From Isochrysis galbana (Eukaryota; Haptophyta; Isochrysidales; Isochrysidaceae), in contig CM030933.1 in NCBI GenBank assembly GCA_018136815.1, forward strand, positions 992,001 through 1,056,000: a stretch of 64,000 nucleotides of DNA, written 5' to 3'. The stretch's first letter is position 1. Every line of letters starts with the position of its first letter. Both the position numbers and the translations under genes were made by a program. Below are positions 43,328 to 55,222 of this stretch, one piece after another. The notes beneath the pieces are model-generated. The model was not told where the DNA came from, made no database searches, and was given only the letters and a program-made list of their open reading frames with translations.

Positions 43328-43639
43328 CGGCCTCCCACCCGCGCCGCGATCCGGTCGCGCCGTCTTTTCTCTTAGTCTATCTGTGTCTAGTACTTGATAA
43401 TAGTAGTACAAGCCAGCGTGGAAGAAGAGAGAGGGAGGCCGCAAGGCCGCCGCGTCCTTCTCACTACTGTAGTACTCAAGGGTTTTTTACAAAGTTGGAA
43501 AAGGGTTGAAAGAGGGATTCAGGAGGGAGTTGTAAGAAGTCGCGTTCCTCAAACCTTCCTCAAACAGGTTATTGTAAGCAAGCGCAGAGTGCGCGCCTCT
43601 TCCAACGGTCTTCGGGTGAAAGACGGTGTTCTAGGAGGG

Positions 43640-44060
43640 GCGATGGCGACGGCGGCGATGGTGAGGGCTGCCCCTTCAGTTGATGTTTGAAGTTTGTGCC
43701 CATAAGGGCCACCACGTCTCGGGCCGCGCCGCCGGGGCGGCGCGGCCGTCGCCAGGGTGAGTGAGTGAGGCCTCTCTCTGCCATGAGGCACGCCCAGTGG
43801 GGGAGTCTTGCTTCGTGTCTGGTGTGAGCGTGGTGTAGAGTCTCTTCCAGCCTGCTGCCCTCCATGGGGGGGGGGGCAGCATGGCTGCTGTGGATGGTGT
43901 GGCCGGTGCCACAGGCAGTGTTGCGCGACGGGGATCGCGCTCACCTGCTTGGCCTCCACTGGGGGACGCGATCGCTTCGCCTGCGACTGCTCCATGGGCG
44001 CACTGGAAGGGCGCCCGCGGTGGGGTGCCCGAGGGAGAGAGCAGGGGGCGCGTCGGCGCG
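43640..44060 (+). repeat. dispersed repeat family I, copy 1
   Basis: Shares TTGAAGTTTG, GGGAGTCTTGCTT, GCAGCATGGCTGCTGTGGA, CACCTGCTTGGCCTC and CGATCGCTTCGCC.GCGACTG with 63460-63705, and more distantly the GCGG.CGCTTCGGCGACAGCG area with 54540-54845. It lies immediately downstream of the ORF at 44091-45149. Confidence 0.65.
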
Positions 44061-44090
44061 CTCCATGGCAACTGACAACTGACTATAAAG

Positions 44091-45149
44091 TTAGTTATCA
44101 GCGATCTCGCGTTGTAGGCTCGCGACCACATCGCGTTCCTTCTTCAAAAGGTCTTCCTTTTCCTGGATGATGCGCTCCTTTTCTTCAACAAGGGCCTTGA
44201 GCTCCTCGTAGAGTTCCTTGAAGTGAGCAGCATCGCCGAACGCTGTAGGTGAAGGTGCAGGTGTACCGACACCAACCGTGGTCTCGGGCGCTCCTGCACA
44301 TGGCGTTCCCCCGGCCGGCTGTGAAAAGGTGGGTGAAATGGCGCAACGCTGACGCGGATCCCTCCGTGCTTCGGCTTGTGCACGTCCCCGAACGGCAGTG
44401 GCGCCAACCTCTTCACCCGGGAACGGCCAACTGCGCCTCCGCGCGTCGGCTCGAGCCGCCTGCAGGGTCTTGTAGCACTTCGCCTCGACGGCAGCTTCGA
44501 GGGCTTCGGCCAGCCTTTCGACGTTGCGAGCCGTCCACACCTCGTGATAGTCCACGTTCGCATCGATGCGCTTCGCGGCCTCCTCCCAGATTTCGGAGGC
44601 CTTGTGCGTCGCCGCCTTGCCCAAGCCGTGCTTCTTGAGATTCTTGATCTTGTCCAAGAGGTACATCCTCAAGGCGTTTTGGTTCTTCCACCACTTTTCA
44701 GCATCGAAGGAACGTGCGGCGGAGGCCGCGCAGGGCACGGAGACAGCACGAGATCGGCGTGCGGCGGAGGTCGCGCGGGGCCCGCCCCCCCTGGTCGCCG
44801 TCTCTGCGCGTTTCTTCCCGAGAAGCGTCTTCTTCTGTCGTTTGGATAGCGGCTCCTCATCGGAATCCGTGCCCGGACCCGAGCACGCCTTTCCACCTTC
44901 GTTTTCGGAGTCGGACCAGCTCCCTAGGTCGGTGGGTGAGGGAGGTGCAACTGACGGTTCCGCCGGAGAGGTCGCTTGCGCAGGCCCCGACAGCGCTGCA
45001 GCTACAGCTTGCGCAGGAGCCGCCGCTTCTGCACGGAGTTTCTGCACCTGCACCTGCAGGGGAAAGTGCTCCGGCAGGATGAACGGCGCGACGGCAGCCT
45101 CGTCCACCAAGCATCGCGTCTGCGTCAAGAACTCGGCGATTCCCGCCAT
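44091..45149 (-). CDS. unrecognised protein with SANT/MADF-like centre and C-terminal coiled coil, 352 aa
   Basis: One uninterrupted frame from ATG at 45149. The N-terminal 60 residues are helical; about 60-150 is acidic then basic and disordered (SKRQKKTLLGKK is a likely nuclear localisation signal). The segment about 150-235 has the spacing of trihelix/MADF-type DNA-binding domains (EKWWKNQNALRMYLLDKIKN, ASEIWEEAAKRIDANVDY). The last 50 residues are a strong coiled coil (LYEELKALVEEKERIIQEKE). DNA binding with dimerisation is therefore inferred, not shown. Such proteins are sometimes second ORFs of DNA transposons, and repeat family I abuts its 3' end, but no transposase or termini are visible. 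Confidence 0.55.
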   Translation of the reverse strand: MAGIAEFLTQTRCLVDEAAVAPFILPEHFPLQVQVQKLRAEAAAPAQAVAAALSGPAQATSPAEPSVAPPSPTDLGSWSDSENEGGKACSGPGTDSDEEPLSKRQKKTLLGKKRAETATRGGGPRATSAARRSRAVSVPCAASAARSFDAEKWWKNQNALRMYLLDKIKNLKKHGLGKAATHKASEIWEEAAKRIDANVDYHEVWTARNVERLAEALEAAVEAKCYKTLQAARADARRRSWPFPGEEVGATAVRGRAQAEARRDPRQRCAISPTFSQPAGGTPCAGAPETTVGVGTPAPSPTAFGDAAHFKELYEELKALVEEKERIIQEKEDLLKKERDVVASLQREIADN

Positions 45150-45521
45150 ATCAGAGCGCGAGACAATGCGCTCAGACTGGCACTGGCCGAAATTTTCGCT
45201 GTCACGCGAGCACGATCAACAGCCACCTTGGCGGGCTACTGGCCGCCCAGCGCGCCCCGTTCACCGTGTCTTCACCTGCACCTGCAGTTCCTGCACTCTC
45301 ACCTTCACCTGCACCTTCACTGAAGAAAAAACTTCGGACCAGCACCTTCCCAGTTGGAAAATTTTTTTATTTTGGCGCTCCCGGCTCACCGGCGGCCGCT
45401 GGCTCCGTGTGCATCGCGCGGTGCAGGTGTGTCTCTCCTCCTCGCGCCCCCCCATCGGCCCTCCCTCCCACCCAAAAAGGTAGGAAACCCCAACAACGCA
45501 CTCCCCCCCCCGCTCTCTCAG

Positions 45522-45866
45522 GGAAGCGGCCTTGCGGTGGCCGCCGCCGGCGTCGCGCTCGCCGTCGCGTCGGTGCCCCGAGGGCGCCACTTCTCGCACC
45601 CCCATCACACGCTCGGGATCGTCGCCTTCGCCCTCGCCCTGCTGCAGCCGCTCAACGCGCTCGTGCGCGGCACGCCCGGCGCCCGCACCACACGCCGCGC
45701 CGTGTGGCGGGTCGCGCACAAGGGGACGGGCTACGCCGTGCTCGGCGTGGGCGTCTACCAGGCCCTCTCGGGGCGCGCCCTCATGCCGAGCCAAGGCGAC
45801 GCCGTTCTCGTCGCGTACGTGGTGCTCCTGGGCCTCTCCTTCGGGGTGCTCGCGGGGGGGCTCATG
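45522..45866 (+). pseudogene. isolated cytochrome b561-type exon
   Basis: One phase-0 exon (acceptor CTCTCAG, donor ATG|GTACGG) of 115 codons. It has the b561 core pattern: HHTLGIVAFALALLQPLNAL, then RRAVWRVAHKGTGYAVLGVG and a further hydrophobic helix (VLVAYVVLLGLSFGVLAGGL). The His residues of HHTLG and VAHKG match the haem-ligand positions in the family (family: H..lG...l.lQPLN...R and W...H..G). Such domains are transmembrane electron carriers, often fused to DOMON. No start-containing exon is visible upstream, and a LINE tail begins 20 bp downstream, so this is probably a broken gene. An undetected intact multi-exon gene is the alternative. Confidence 0.55.
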
Positions 45867-45887
45867 GTACGGGTGAGAGTCCCCACG

Positions 45888-46077
45888 GGAGGGGAAGAAA
45901 CCCTGAGGGAAAGGAGACCAAATGAAGGCAAGCCGCCTTCACCGAGCCCCTACGTAGTGCACGAGGGGAGTAGCCGCAAGGCGGGTGAAGGGAGTGGGAA
46001 GGGATGCGGGCGTGGCTGCGAGAAGGTTTGTGCACAGCCGCGCGTGTGATGAGGAAATTAAGAAAAAAAATTTTAGC
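45888..46077 (+). mobile_element. 5'-truncated LINE 3' end copy
   Basis: Shares CCGAGCCCCTACGTAGTGCA, GGGGAGTAGCCGCAAGGCGG and CGTGGCTGCGAGA with the LINE 3' region, and ends GGAAATTAAGAAAAAAAA, consistent with an A-rich retroposition tail. 46078-46379 is the 3' flank of actin, without other features. Confidence 0.65.
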
Positions 46078-46379
46078 CCGTTGGCACACAACCACTGCCG
46101 CTCAACTCCGCCAACATCAGAGCCTAAATACACACACAAGCTGCTGTCTCGAGTCAGATTTCCTCGCTGCTTTCACACGAGGGCTGGCGGATATTCAACA
46201 CCCTTATTCCTTGAATCGTGTGCGGCCGCGAGATAGAATTAAGTGCCCATGGTGCTACCGATTGCAGTGACCCCTCGAACTTGGTGTGTAACGACTGGCC
46301 AGCGAGCGGGTCGTGCATGCCTCCGGTGGGAGACACACTGGCACACACACACACAGAACAGATCAATAAACGCCCAGTC

Positions 46380-48170
<1,791 letters not shown>

Positions 48171-48174
48171 CTAG

Positions 48175-48335
48175 CTCTTGAGTAGAGTAGAGTAGAGTAG
48201 AGCCTCTAGTCTATTCCTCCATGGTGTTGTAGAGTAGAGTAGAGTAGTCTAGACTTAGTCTATTCCTCCATGGTGTTGTAGAGTAGAGTAGTCTTTTCCT
48301 CCATGGTGTTGTAGAATAGAGTAGAGTAGTAGTAG
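48175..48335 (+). repeat. GAGTA microsatellite with three CCTCCATGGTGTTGTAG units
   Basis: TTCCTCCATGGTGTTGTAGA occurs three times (near 48216, 48265 and 48297), each followed by GAGTAGAGTAG runs. Compound tandem repeat; non-coding. Confidence 0.92.
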
Positions 48336-48387
48336 CTCTCATGGTGGAGAGGGTGGGTACTTTAGGCGGACGGCGGCGGGGAGCGAC

Positions 48388-48490
48388 CCTAGCTGGGAAA
48401 CACAGCCGGGGCTTCTCCAAACACAGGAAACACGGTCTGTGTTTGGGTTTCGTAGAAACACAGCCAAACACAGTCCCAAACACAGCAGGG
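48388..48490 (+). repeat. AAACACAG-cluster element, family B copy 1
   Basis: Begins CCTAGCTGGGAAACACAG, contains six AAACAC units and one inverted CTGTGTTTGGGTTTCGTAG, and ends AAACACAGCAGG. It has the same start and the same layout as family A but a different repeated motif. Confidence 0.85.
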
Positions 48491-49255
48491 GAGCGGTGGG
48501 CCTCTAACCCTCTACCTACTATCTATAACTGTAACTCTCTCTAAGTATAGTCGTAGTACTTTGTTTGTAGATTGTAGATTGTCAACATGCCCCGCGCTCG
48601 GCTCCGCTGCTCCGCTCCCCCCGCGCGCGGCCCCGCGCTACTCTCCCTTGTGACCGTGCGCGACCCCCCCCCTCACCCCCTCCTCTCTCCTCCCTCACAC
48701 CCATGTTCAACCCCAACCTCGACCTCGACCGTTCCTGGCGCGCGCGCGCGTGCAACGAGCAACGACGAGGCAGACGAGCAGACGAGGCAGACCCTGCCGA
48801 GACACCACAGTGTGAGAAAAAGTCCCGCTGGGGGACAATAAGAAAAAACTGGGCTCTGGGCTCAAGCAGACAAGTCCCCGGCACCCGGGGAGACAGCCGC
48901 GAGAGGCGAGAGGCGAGGCCGGAGAGGAGAATTCTCTCGGGGGAGGATTAGAGAGGGTGAGGGCCTAGCGAAACAACTGCTGTAATGCGGCGACCGGGAA
49001 ACATAAGTTCTCTGTCGTTCACCGACAAATGATTTGACAACTCTACGATAGATAGATTTATTCTCATAAACATATCATTAAATTATATTACATATTACGA
49101 ATGGTGCCCCCAGCGCCCTTTCAAACATGCCACAGACACTAGAAATCAAGCTCTAGACGCGCACATATGGACTGCCTGCGCGTCGCCATGCGGCGCACGG
49201 ACAGTCCATACACATATCTTACGAATACACGGGCGCACTGCGCACTGCCCCCCCA
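48491..49255. other. intergenic region with a hairpin repeat
   Basis: 48872-48900 (AAGTCCCCGGCACCCGGGGA then GACAGCCGC) recurs at 50593-50621 with one difference; its CCCCGG-CAC-CCGGGG core can form a hairpin. A frame at 48587-48841 starting MPRARLRC is low complexity and unsupported. Confidence 0.5.
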
Positions 49256-49263
49256 ATTCGACC

Positions 49264-50164
49264 TAGGGGTAAGCACAAGTATCCCTCAAAAGACGCCCAA
49301 ATATCCATGCAAAATATCTGCGATATATCCTATATCCCTCGGGAAGCCCAAATATCCAAAAAATATCCTTCATTAAAATCTTTGCATTAGGTATGTGTAT
49401 GTGTAGATGTGTAGCTAGGTTGCACAGCAACATGTTAAAGCTACATACATGCATATATATATGTGTCACATAGAGCACATCAAGAGCCCTCTTTCTTGCG
49501 TTTGTTGCGATTGTATCGCATCAACAACACCGACACTCCCAATTGATCCGACAACGACCGGTCCCGATTAGCACCAAACGAACACTGCATCCAAGAGAAC
49601 ACACGCTCACATGAAGAAGCAGAATTAGGAGAGAGGCAAAGTGTAATATTCGTTCGAGCAGCCGATGCCCACGTGGGGAATTTCGAGTGGTTGGATGCCC
49701 ACTGTGCTAGGACGTCTCTTGAAAAATGTTCAATAAAAACTATTGTTATAGTTTTAGCGATGGAGCGCGCGCCGACCGCTCCCACTCCCCAGCCCCCCGC
49801 CGCCACGACACGGAGAAAGAACACTACAACTATGGTAATGGTAATTAATGGCGCAGTTTGATTAATTAAGTGAAAAGTGTTTGGAGCTGTGACATCAAGG
49901 GGTACCAAAGGTGGTGCGCGCGCCTGCGTGCTTGCTACGTGTTACGTGCCGTTGCTCTCTCCCTAGCAGATGCAGATGCTGCTAGATGCTAGATGCTAGA
50001 ACAAACTACAGTTAGACCTGTGTACTGTTCAAGAACCCAAATATCAATCAGCACAGATATCCTAGCAAGAGCCCAAATATCCCTGAAATATCTAGAGATA
50101 TCCATATGGAGCAAATCCACCCAAATATCCAAGACAAATATCCGGATACTTCGGCTTACCCCTA
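49264..50164. mobile_element. complete hAT-family transposon copy, 901 bp, decayed transposase
   Basis: Flanked by a perfect 8-bp target duplication ATTCGACC (49256-49263 and 50165-50172). The 21-bp inverted termini read TAGGGGTAAGC, two variable bases, AAGTATCC. Subterminal arrays of CCCAAATATCC-type motifs occupy 49295-49372 and 50037-50145, the same motif as in 31452-32730. Only the end of a transposase remains inside. Confidence 0.95.
49480..49733 (-). pseudogene. hAT transposase C-terminal dimerisation region (remnant)
   Basis: The minus-strand frame carries the conserved hAT dimerisation pattern: FPTWASAARTNITLCLSPNS, then ASSCERVFSWMQCSFGANRD and a final LLMRYN. The family has P.SS...ERVFS...... 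followed by LF/LVFLN. The catalytic DDE core, the zinc-finger BED domain and the insertion domain are missing. A TAG acceptor near 49734 could mark an exon start. The rest of the frame up to 49908 is not transposase-like. Confidence 0.8.
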
Positions 50165-51029
50165 ATTCGACCCCTTCGAGCCCTGTAGCCGATCTGCTGA
50201 CCGGCCGCGCCTGCCGAGAGAGACGCCAACTCTGACTTTTCTGCCAAGGAAGCTTGCTGCGAGGCGGGTGTGGGCTGGGGCGGGGTCAGGTGCTGGGTAT
50301 GGCTCACCCAGGCCAAGGCCGGGCGGGGGGCTCGCGCTGCGCGCGCGCTGCTCGCACCTGGCTTCTGGCGCTCGTCTGCGCGCTGCGAAGGGGGGGAGTG
50401 CGAGAACGACCTGGAGGCGAGCGCGGCGATCGTGAAGGGGCACATCGCGGCAGGCAGCGTGGGGGGGACTTACCACTGGTGTTGGCCGCACGAGTACACT
50501 CCTGTGGCAAGCTGGGCTGCCAGAGCAAGGAGTGGGGGAAGGGGGGGGAGGGGAGCGGCGCGCGGCGGGCCTCCGCGGCCGCTGCAGCGGCTAAGTCCCC
50601 GGCACCCGGGGAGATAGCCGCTGGAGCGAGCCCTTATTGTCACCTTTTGGCACCAGAATCTCACACTGTGACACTGTGCGACACCCCGCGGCAGGAGAGG
50701 GCACCCACGGCCGTTGCGCCCCTGCAGTGGGCCGTGCTCCTCAACGGAGCGCGAGGCCAGCGGGCGGCCGTCCTGCAACACGACGCCGAGGCATGATGTG
50801 ACGAAGAGGCCTTGCCCTGCCCTGCCCGCCGCGCGTGGCAGGCCGGGAAGCATGACGACCGTTGGCGTGCTCCCCGCCCGCGCCACCGGCCTGAGTCAGC
50901 CTGTCCTTCAGTGAGTGCGCAAGCGATCCATTGTCGCGAGGCGCACCAACGCAGTTTGGTTTGGGCGTCCGTCATCATCCTCGTCCTCGGCGAGGAAGAC
51001 CCCAACCACACATAGTTGTTGTATCAGTA
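50165..51029. other. intergenic region, no supported gene
   Basis: GC-rich open frames at 50270-50617 and 50254-50796 have no recognisable domain; one contains GTYHWCWPHEY but nothing conserved that I can name. Includes the second hairpin repeat at 50593-50621. Confidence 0.4.
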
Positions 51030-51785
51030 CTAATATCAGCTTTCTGATATCAGTAAGAGCTCAATTGAGGCAGATCACTGATATCACCTCTCAGCTAACA
51101 AATAGAATTAAAACGACTTCAGCATAGCGCATAGCGATATTTTACTTTATTTTACTTTTAGTTGTAGTAGTACTAGTTAGTACCAGTACGTACGGCCGTA
51201 GGCCGCAGGCCGCAGAGCTCTGCATACCCCTGCGAGCGAAGCCACTGCGCTCCGCTCTGCTCGGCTACCCTCCAGAAACTGGGAGAAAGAACTCATGACA
51301 GAATAATGCAGGAGGGCGGGGCCGCCTAGAAGAGATAAGTACTCTATTTTTATCAATGGCGCGAATCTTTGGTCGTGGTGGCTCAGCGGAGGTGATACAA
51401 GAGAAGAACGCCAGGAGTCTGCGGTTCGATGCCGCGTGGAATTTTATGGTATCCGATGAGGGTTTGATCTGGACGATCGTCGTTTTTTGGATCTGTAGCA
51501 GGGAGTGGGCTGGGCTCTGTCAGATTATCATCAACGCTCCATTTTTTGAGGATTCTTGCCCCAGTGGATTACTGTGCAGATCCTTCCACTTCTGGAGAGT
51601 GAGAGTGAGGTGGAGGTTCAATTGCACTCGCATACTCCCATCGCGCATCGCTCGCACTCTGTGGCTGTAGTCCCCTCGCGAGAGTGGCAAGGCATTAGCG
51701 GCGGCGCGGCGCCGGAAGTTTTGTTTTTAGGACGTCAGTTTTGTTGTTGCCGCTTGCAAGCTGATACAAGTTACTGATATCAGTG
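51030..51785. repeat. segment bracketed by CTGATATCAG palindromes
   Basis: TTTCTGATATCAGTAAGAGC near 51049 and TTACTGATATCAGTGTAAGC near 51771 are near-identical direct repeats built on the palindrome CTGATATCAG, with a further CTGATATCA at 51077. A 104-residue ATG frame (51356-51670) lies between them with a hydrophobic middle (LIWTIVVFWICSREWAGLCQ) and no recognised domain. Confidence 0.5.
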
Positions 51786-51929
51786 TAAGCTCCAAAACCC
51801 TGCGAGCTCGCAAGCTGACGCAACAACTATGCAACCACACGCTGTGGCTGTGGCGGTGCATTGGTTGTCGTGTGGAGCGGCGCGGCAGTGCTCAGTGCTA
51901 CGCGCGCACGCCGCTAGCCACTGGCCAGC

Positions 51930-52033
51930 TGCTACAAACACGGCGGCCAAACAGGAGGGGGTTTGAAACACGGCAAAACACGGCTGTGTTTGGCTTTCGT
52001 AGAAACACGGTAAACACGTATTTCCCAGCTAGG
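51930..52033 (-). repeat. AAACACAG-cluster element, family B copy 2 (inverted)
   Basis: Reading the minus strand it starts CCTAGCTGGGAAATACG and contains CGTGTTT units and the inverted CCAAACACAG, the same plan as 48388-48490 in the opposite orientation. Confidence 0.8.
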
Positions 52034-52179
52034 GGAGCGACCGAATCTCGAGCATCTCCCGCTCTCGCTCTCGCTCTCCCCCCCCGGTACGCCTTCCCGC
52101 TCGCCTGGAACGAGCGGCTTGCCTTTTGCGCCTCGTCGTATTTTTGGTGCCGATGGTGTGTGGATGGCCCACTGCGCGG

Positions 52180-52345
52180 GCGAGGAGGGGGCGGGGGGGG
52201 GGAGGGGAGGGGGGAGAGGCGGGCGGGGGGAGGGGGGGGGGGGGGGGCGAGGAAAGGTGGGGGGGGGGGGCGGGGAGGCCGCCTAACGGCTGGTCGTCGG
52301 GGGGCGCGGGGGGGAAGGGCGTGAGAGGGGGGCCGGGGCGGAGGG
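52180..52345 (+). repeat. G-homopolymer-rich tract
   Basis: Several runs of 8-13 G separated by single bases, upstream of the MYB gene. G-quadruplex formation is plausible. Frames across it encode only Gly/Arg. Confidence 0.85.
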
Positions 52346-52381
52346 GCGGCGGGGAGGAGGGCTGGCCAAACGGCGGATGGG

Positions 52382-53873
52382 ATGATCCCGATGTCGAGGA
52401 GGAAGGGGCTGCAGGTCTCGATGCCACCGGCGTTCGCGACTGCCGACAGTATGGCCACGCTGAGCGCCGTCTCCGCCCTGCAGGTGCGACGCGCTCCCAG
52501 CAGTGATCCGCGCACGCAGCGGCTAGCGCCTTTTGCTCACTCTCACCACCACCTGCTCGGCTCACAGGAGTTGTCCTGCTCGCCGCATCGCATCCACATG
52601 CCAGCCAACTTTGTGGACTGTATTATGTCAGAAAATAATTGCCCGCTGCAGCTCCAGGCGGCAGGGAGTGGTCACCATGGTGGTATCTCGACGGAGAGCA
52701 TCTCATCGGATTGCAGCACTGCTGTTAGCTTTCCACTGAGCTCTAGCCTCTCGCCGGCATCGTCAGGAGCATCACCCAGAGCGCTTCAAGCAATGTATAG
52801 ACCAACGTTGATTTCTGGGAAGGTGATGATCCGCCGGTTCTGGTGCAGAAGCAAGGGGCCCCACGCGTGTGTATCTTTCATGAATCGGATTCTGATTGCG
52901 GGTTGGCTCTCGGCATGGAGCGAGGCCCATTGCGACCGCCTACACGGATGAATTTGAGCGCCTTCGGTATTGGAACGCTGTATAGGGGTATTCACATGAA
53001 CAAGCGCGTGCGCAGCAATCGAGTCCTAGCTTTGTCCTTGATGATCCCCAACCATCTCCAAGGAAGAGCTCGAAGACCACCAAGGGCATGCGCAGGCCCA
53101 CACTCGAGGATAATCAGGTCGTTGGCCGACTTCTTTGCCCTATCAAGGCACGCTTAGGTGCATGTACTGCGGTGGCTTACTCTCCGATGTCCTCCCTGAT
53201 TGCAGGCCGCTGCAGCTGACTCAGCGTCAAACAAGGTGGACGGGAATGAGGTACATGAGCTTATGGAGTAGACGAATAGTGACAGCACGCAGTCATATTC
53301 ACCAGGCCCCGCTTGCCATAGGTTATCTCTCCATCGGGCCGCAAGCGAGTGCGGAACCATGCGGCAGAGGTTTCGGTAACAGCGATTGCACCGGTCCCGG
53401 AAGAGTACGCAGATGGAGCGACAGAGCTGCCCTTGAGCGCAGGCAAGGCCACGCGCCGTGCAAGTTGCCCATGGTCGCCTGCTGAAGATGCCATGCTTCT
53501 TGCTGCCGTGCAAGAGCTCGGGCCGAAGAGGTGGTCGGCGATAGCGCACTCTGTTCCTGGGCGCAGTGGCAAGCAATGCCGCTTGCGCTGGTGCAACCAG
53601 ATCGATCCAAGCATTCGGCATGACTCATGGACAGCTGAGGAGGATGAAATCATCTTGAGGGCTCATCTTACTCTTAGCAGCAAGTGGACGGAAATCGCCA
53701 AGCTACTTCCGGGACGCACAGACAACGCGATTAAGAATCGCTGGAATGGAACCCTGTGCAGGAGGCAGCTCACCACGGCTGAGCCTGTATTGGCCGAGGC
53801 TGTGGTGGATTCCGATACGTCCGCGGAGACGGGGCGGCTAGTGACATTGTGCGATGCTGGCACCACGTCATAA
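52382..53873 (+). CDS. R2R3-MYB transcription factor, multi-exon (5' exons tentative)
   Basis: The last exon, 53322-53873, is firm: acceptor GCCATAG, phase 0, encoding two MYB repeats and a stop. R2 has W residues in [14 protein letters not shown] and LRWCNQ; R3 has them in SWTAEED, KWTEIA and NRWNG. All six expected Trp positions are filled and the recognition helices [11 protein letters not shown] and [11 protein letters not shown] are typical. The preceding exon is probably 52986-53117 (ends TLEDNQ|, phase 0). Earlier exons could be 52382-52483 ([13 protein letters not shown]...) and one starting at 52568 ([17 protein letters not shown]); their joins to 52986 are unresolved because several donors fit. 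MYB proteins of this class bind DNA to regulate transcription. The C-terminus after R3 is short (about 40 residues). Confidence 0.72.
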
Positions 53874-54865
53874 CCCGCGGATTGGCGGGGGCTGGGACGT
53901 AACAGCCCTAATTTTACCCATGTGCAAGTCTTCGTATGCGCTTACGGGCACTCTGCATCGTGGATGAAGGGTTATGTCCAGATCAATCAGGCGATTGGTG
54001 TAAAAGTACGTATTGCGTGACCATGTCGGCATGCCGTGCGTGAAGCTGACACTGCATAATGATGCTGGGGCCCATGGGTCAAGACGTCATGGCGTTCTAA
54101 AGGACGAGGCCCAAGGTCGAGATGATATGATGTCGTGGTGCGTAAGCGGAGATGCCGTCCTTGCACGTTTGGCGGAGATACCGGTGTGTGTGCGTCCGTG
54201 AGTGTTTCCGGGATGATCTATTCTAGATAGTGCAACAGACAAGCCAAATCGAGCGCATGCGCAACGCTGCGGCGCCTAACAGGCTTTTGCTTTTGCGCTT
54301 TATTCTAATTTTATTTTGAAGTTAGTGGTTAGCACCTCATACCATCATGAGATCCGAAGAACTCTTCCGATTCCCGAGTTCCCCGGAAGAAACGCGTTGC
54401 GCGCTAGCCGCGCCAGTGTGTCGCATCCGCGATCGAGTTGAGTCTCGTTGGTTTTTGACGGCGCCGGGCCAGCCCCTCGTGCCTGGGCACGAGGGCGGTA
54501 CCGCGCGGCTGTGTAGGGGCCGGGGCCGGAGGCCTTCCCTAATGGTGTGTTCGTCCGGTGGGATGTGGCGTGTGTGGCTGTGGAGGGTGGTGGGGATCAT
54601 TTGCTGCAGCATGGCTGCGAGCATGCATTCTTTGCCGCCTTTCGTCTGATTGTTCGCATGGTGGTGCGGGGGCGTGGCGGGTTGGCTCTCGTGCCCACCT
54701 GGCTGGGTGGGTCGTCTGGGCGCGGTCGCTTCGGCGACAGCGTCGTGTCCATGCGGACTTCGTCCATTTCGGCGAGGGCAGCGGCGGCGGTGGAGGGGAG
54801 CGGCGCGCGCTCCATGACCCTATCGGTTTACCGATAGTTGTCCGCCATGCCTAGGTTGTATAGTT
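53874..54865. other. intergenic region with diverged family I repeat
   Basis: 54540-54845 resembles family I (GCGCGGTCGCTTCGGCGACA then GCGTCGTGTCCATG, and GCGCGCTCCATGACCCTAT near its end, as at 63300-63440). A 100-residue frame at 54347-54649 (MRSEELFRFPSSPEETRCAL) overlaps it and is unsupported. Confidence 0.5.
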
Positions 54866-54920
54866 GTGTCCAATTAGCTAGTAGGGTTGGCTAGGATATA
54901 ACATTATATATTATTTATTT
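54866..54920 (+). repeat. dispersed repeat family F
   Basis: GTGTCCAATTAGCTAGT and GGTTGGCTAGGAT.TAACA, followed by TTATTATTTATTT-like sequence, are shared with 60277-60335. Confidence 0.8.
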
Positions 54921-55055
54921 AGTAGTGCGCGGGGGAGTCGCCTGATGGCGGGGGGGATGGAAGGGCCGGGGGAGTGGGGGTGCAGAAAGTTTGCTGTGTG
55001 AAAGTAGTGGGCGGGCCCATGGCCGCGCGTGCGGTAAGAAAATTATAAAGTTTAT
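54921..55055 (+). mobile_element. short LINE 3' end copy
   Basis: GTAGTGCGCGGGGGAGTCGCC and the GCCGCGCGTGCGGTAAGAAAA tail region resemble 45950-46077. It is the shortest and most diverged copy. Confidence 0.45.
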
Positions 55056-55222
55056 TTGTAGCGCGGCCCTTAGGTTCCATCATCCCACTTGCAGGAATAG
55101 GGCCCAAGAGTTTGATGTTTTGCCTGCAAGCTTCTCGGATATTCGAGGCTTTCTTACACCGAGTACTCTCCCCGATACCGCGATTGAGAAGCTACGCAGG
55201 GCTGGCGATTGCATCAATTCCA

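Noticed and set aside
50254-50796. 180-codon plus-strand frame
   Set aside because: GC-rich Arg/Ala/Gly composition, crosses the hairpin repeat, and nothing conserved is recognised.
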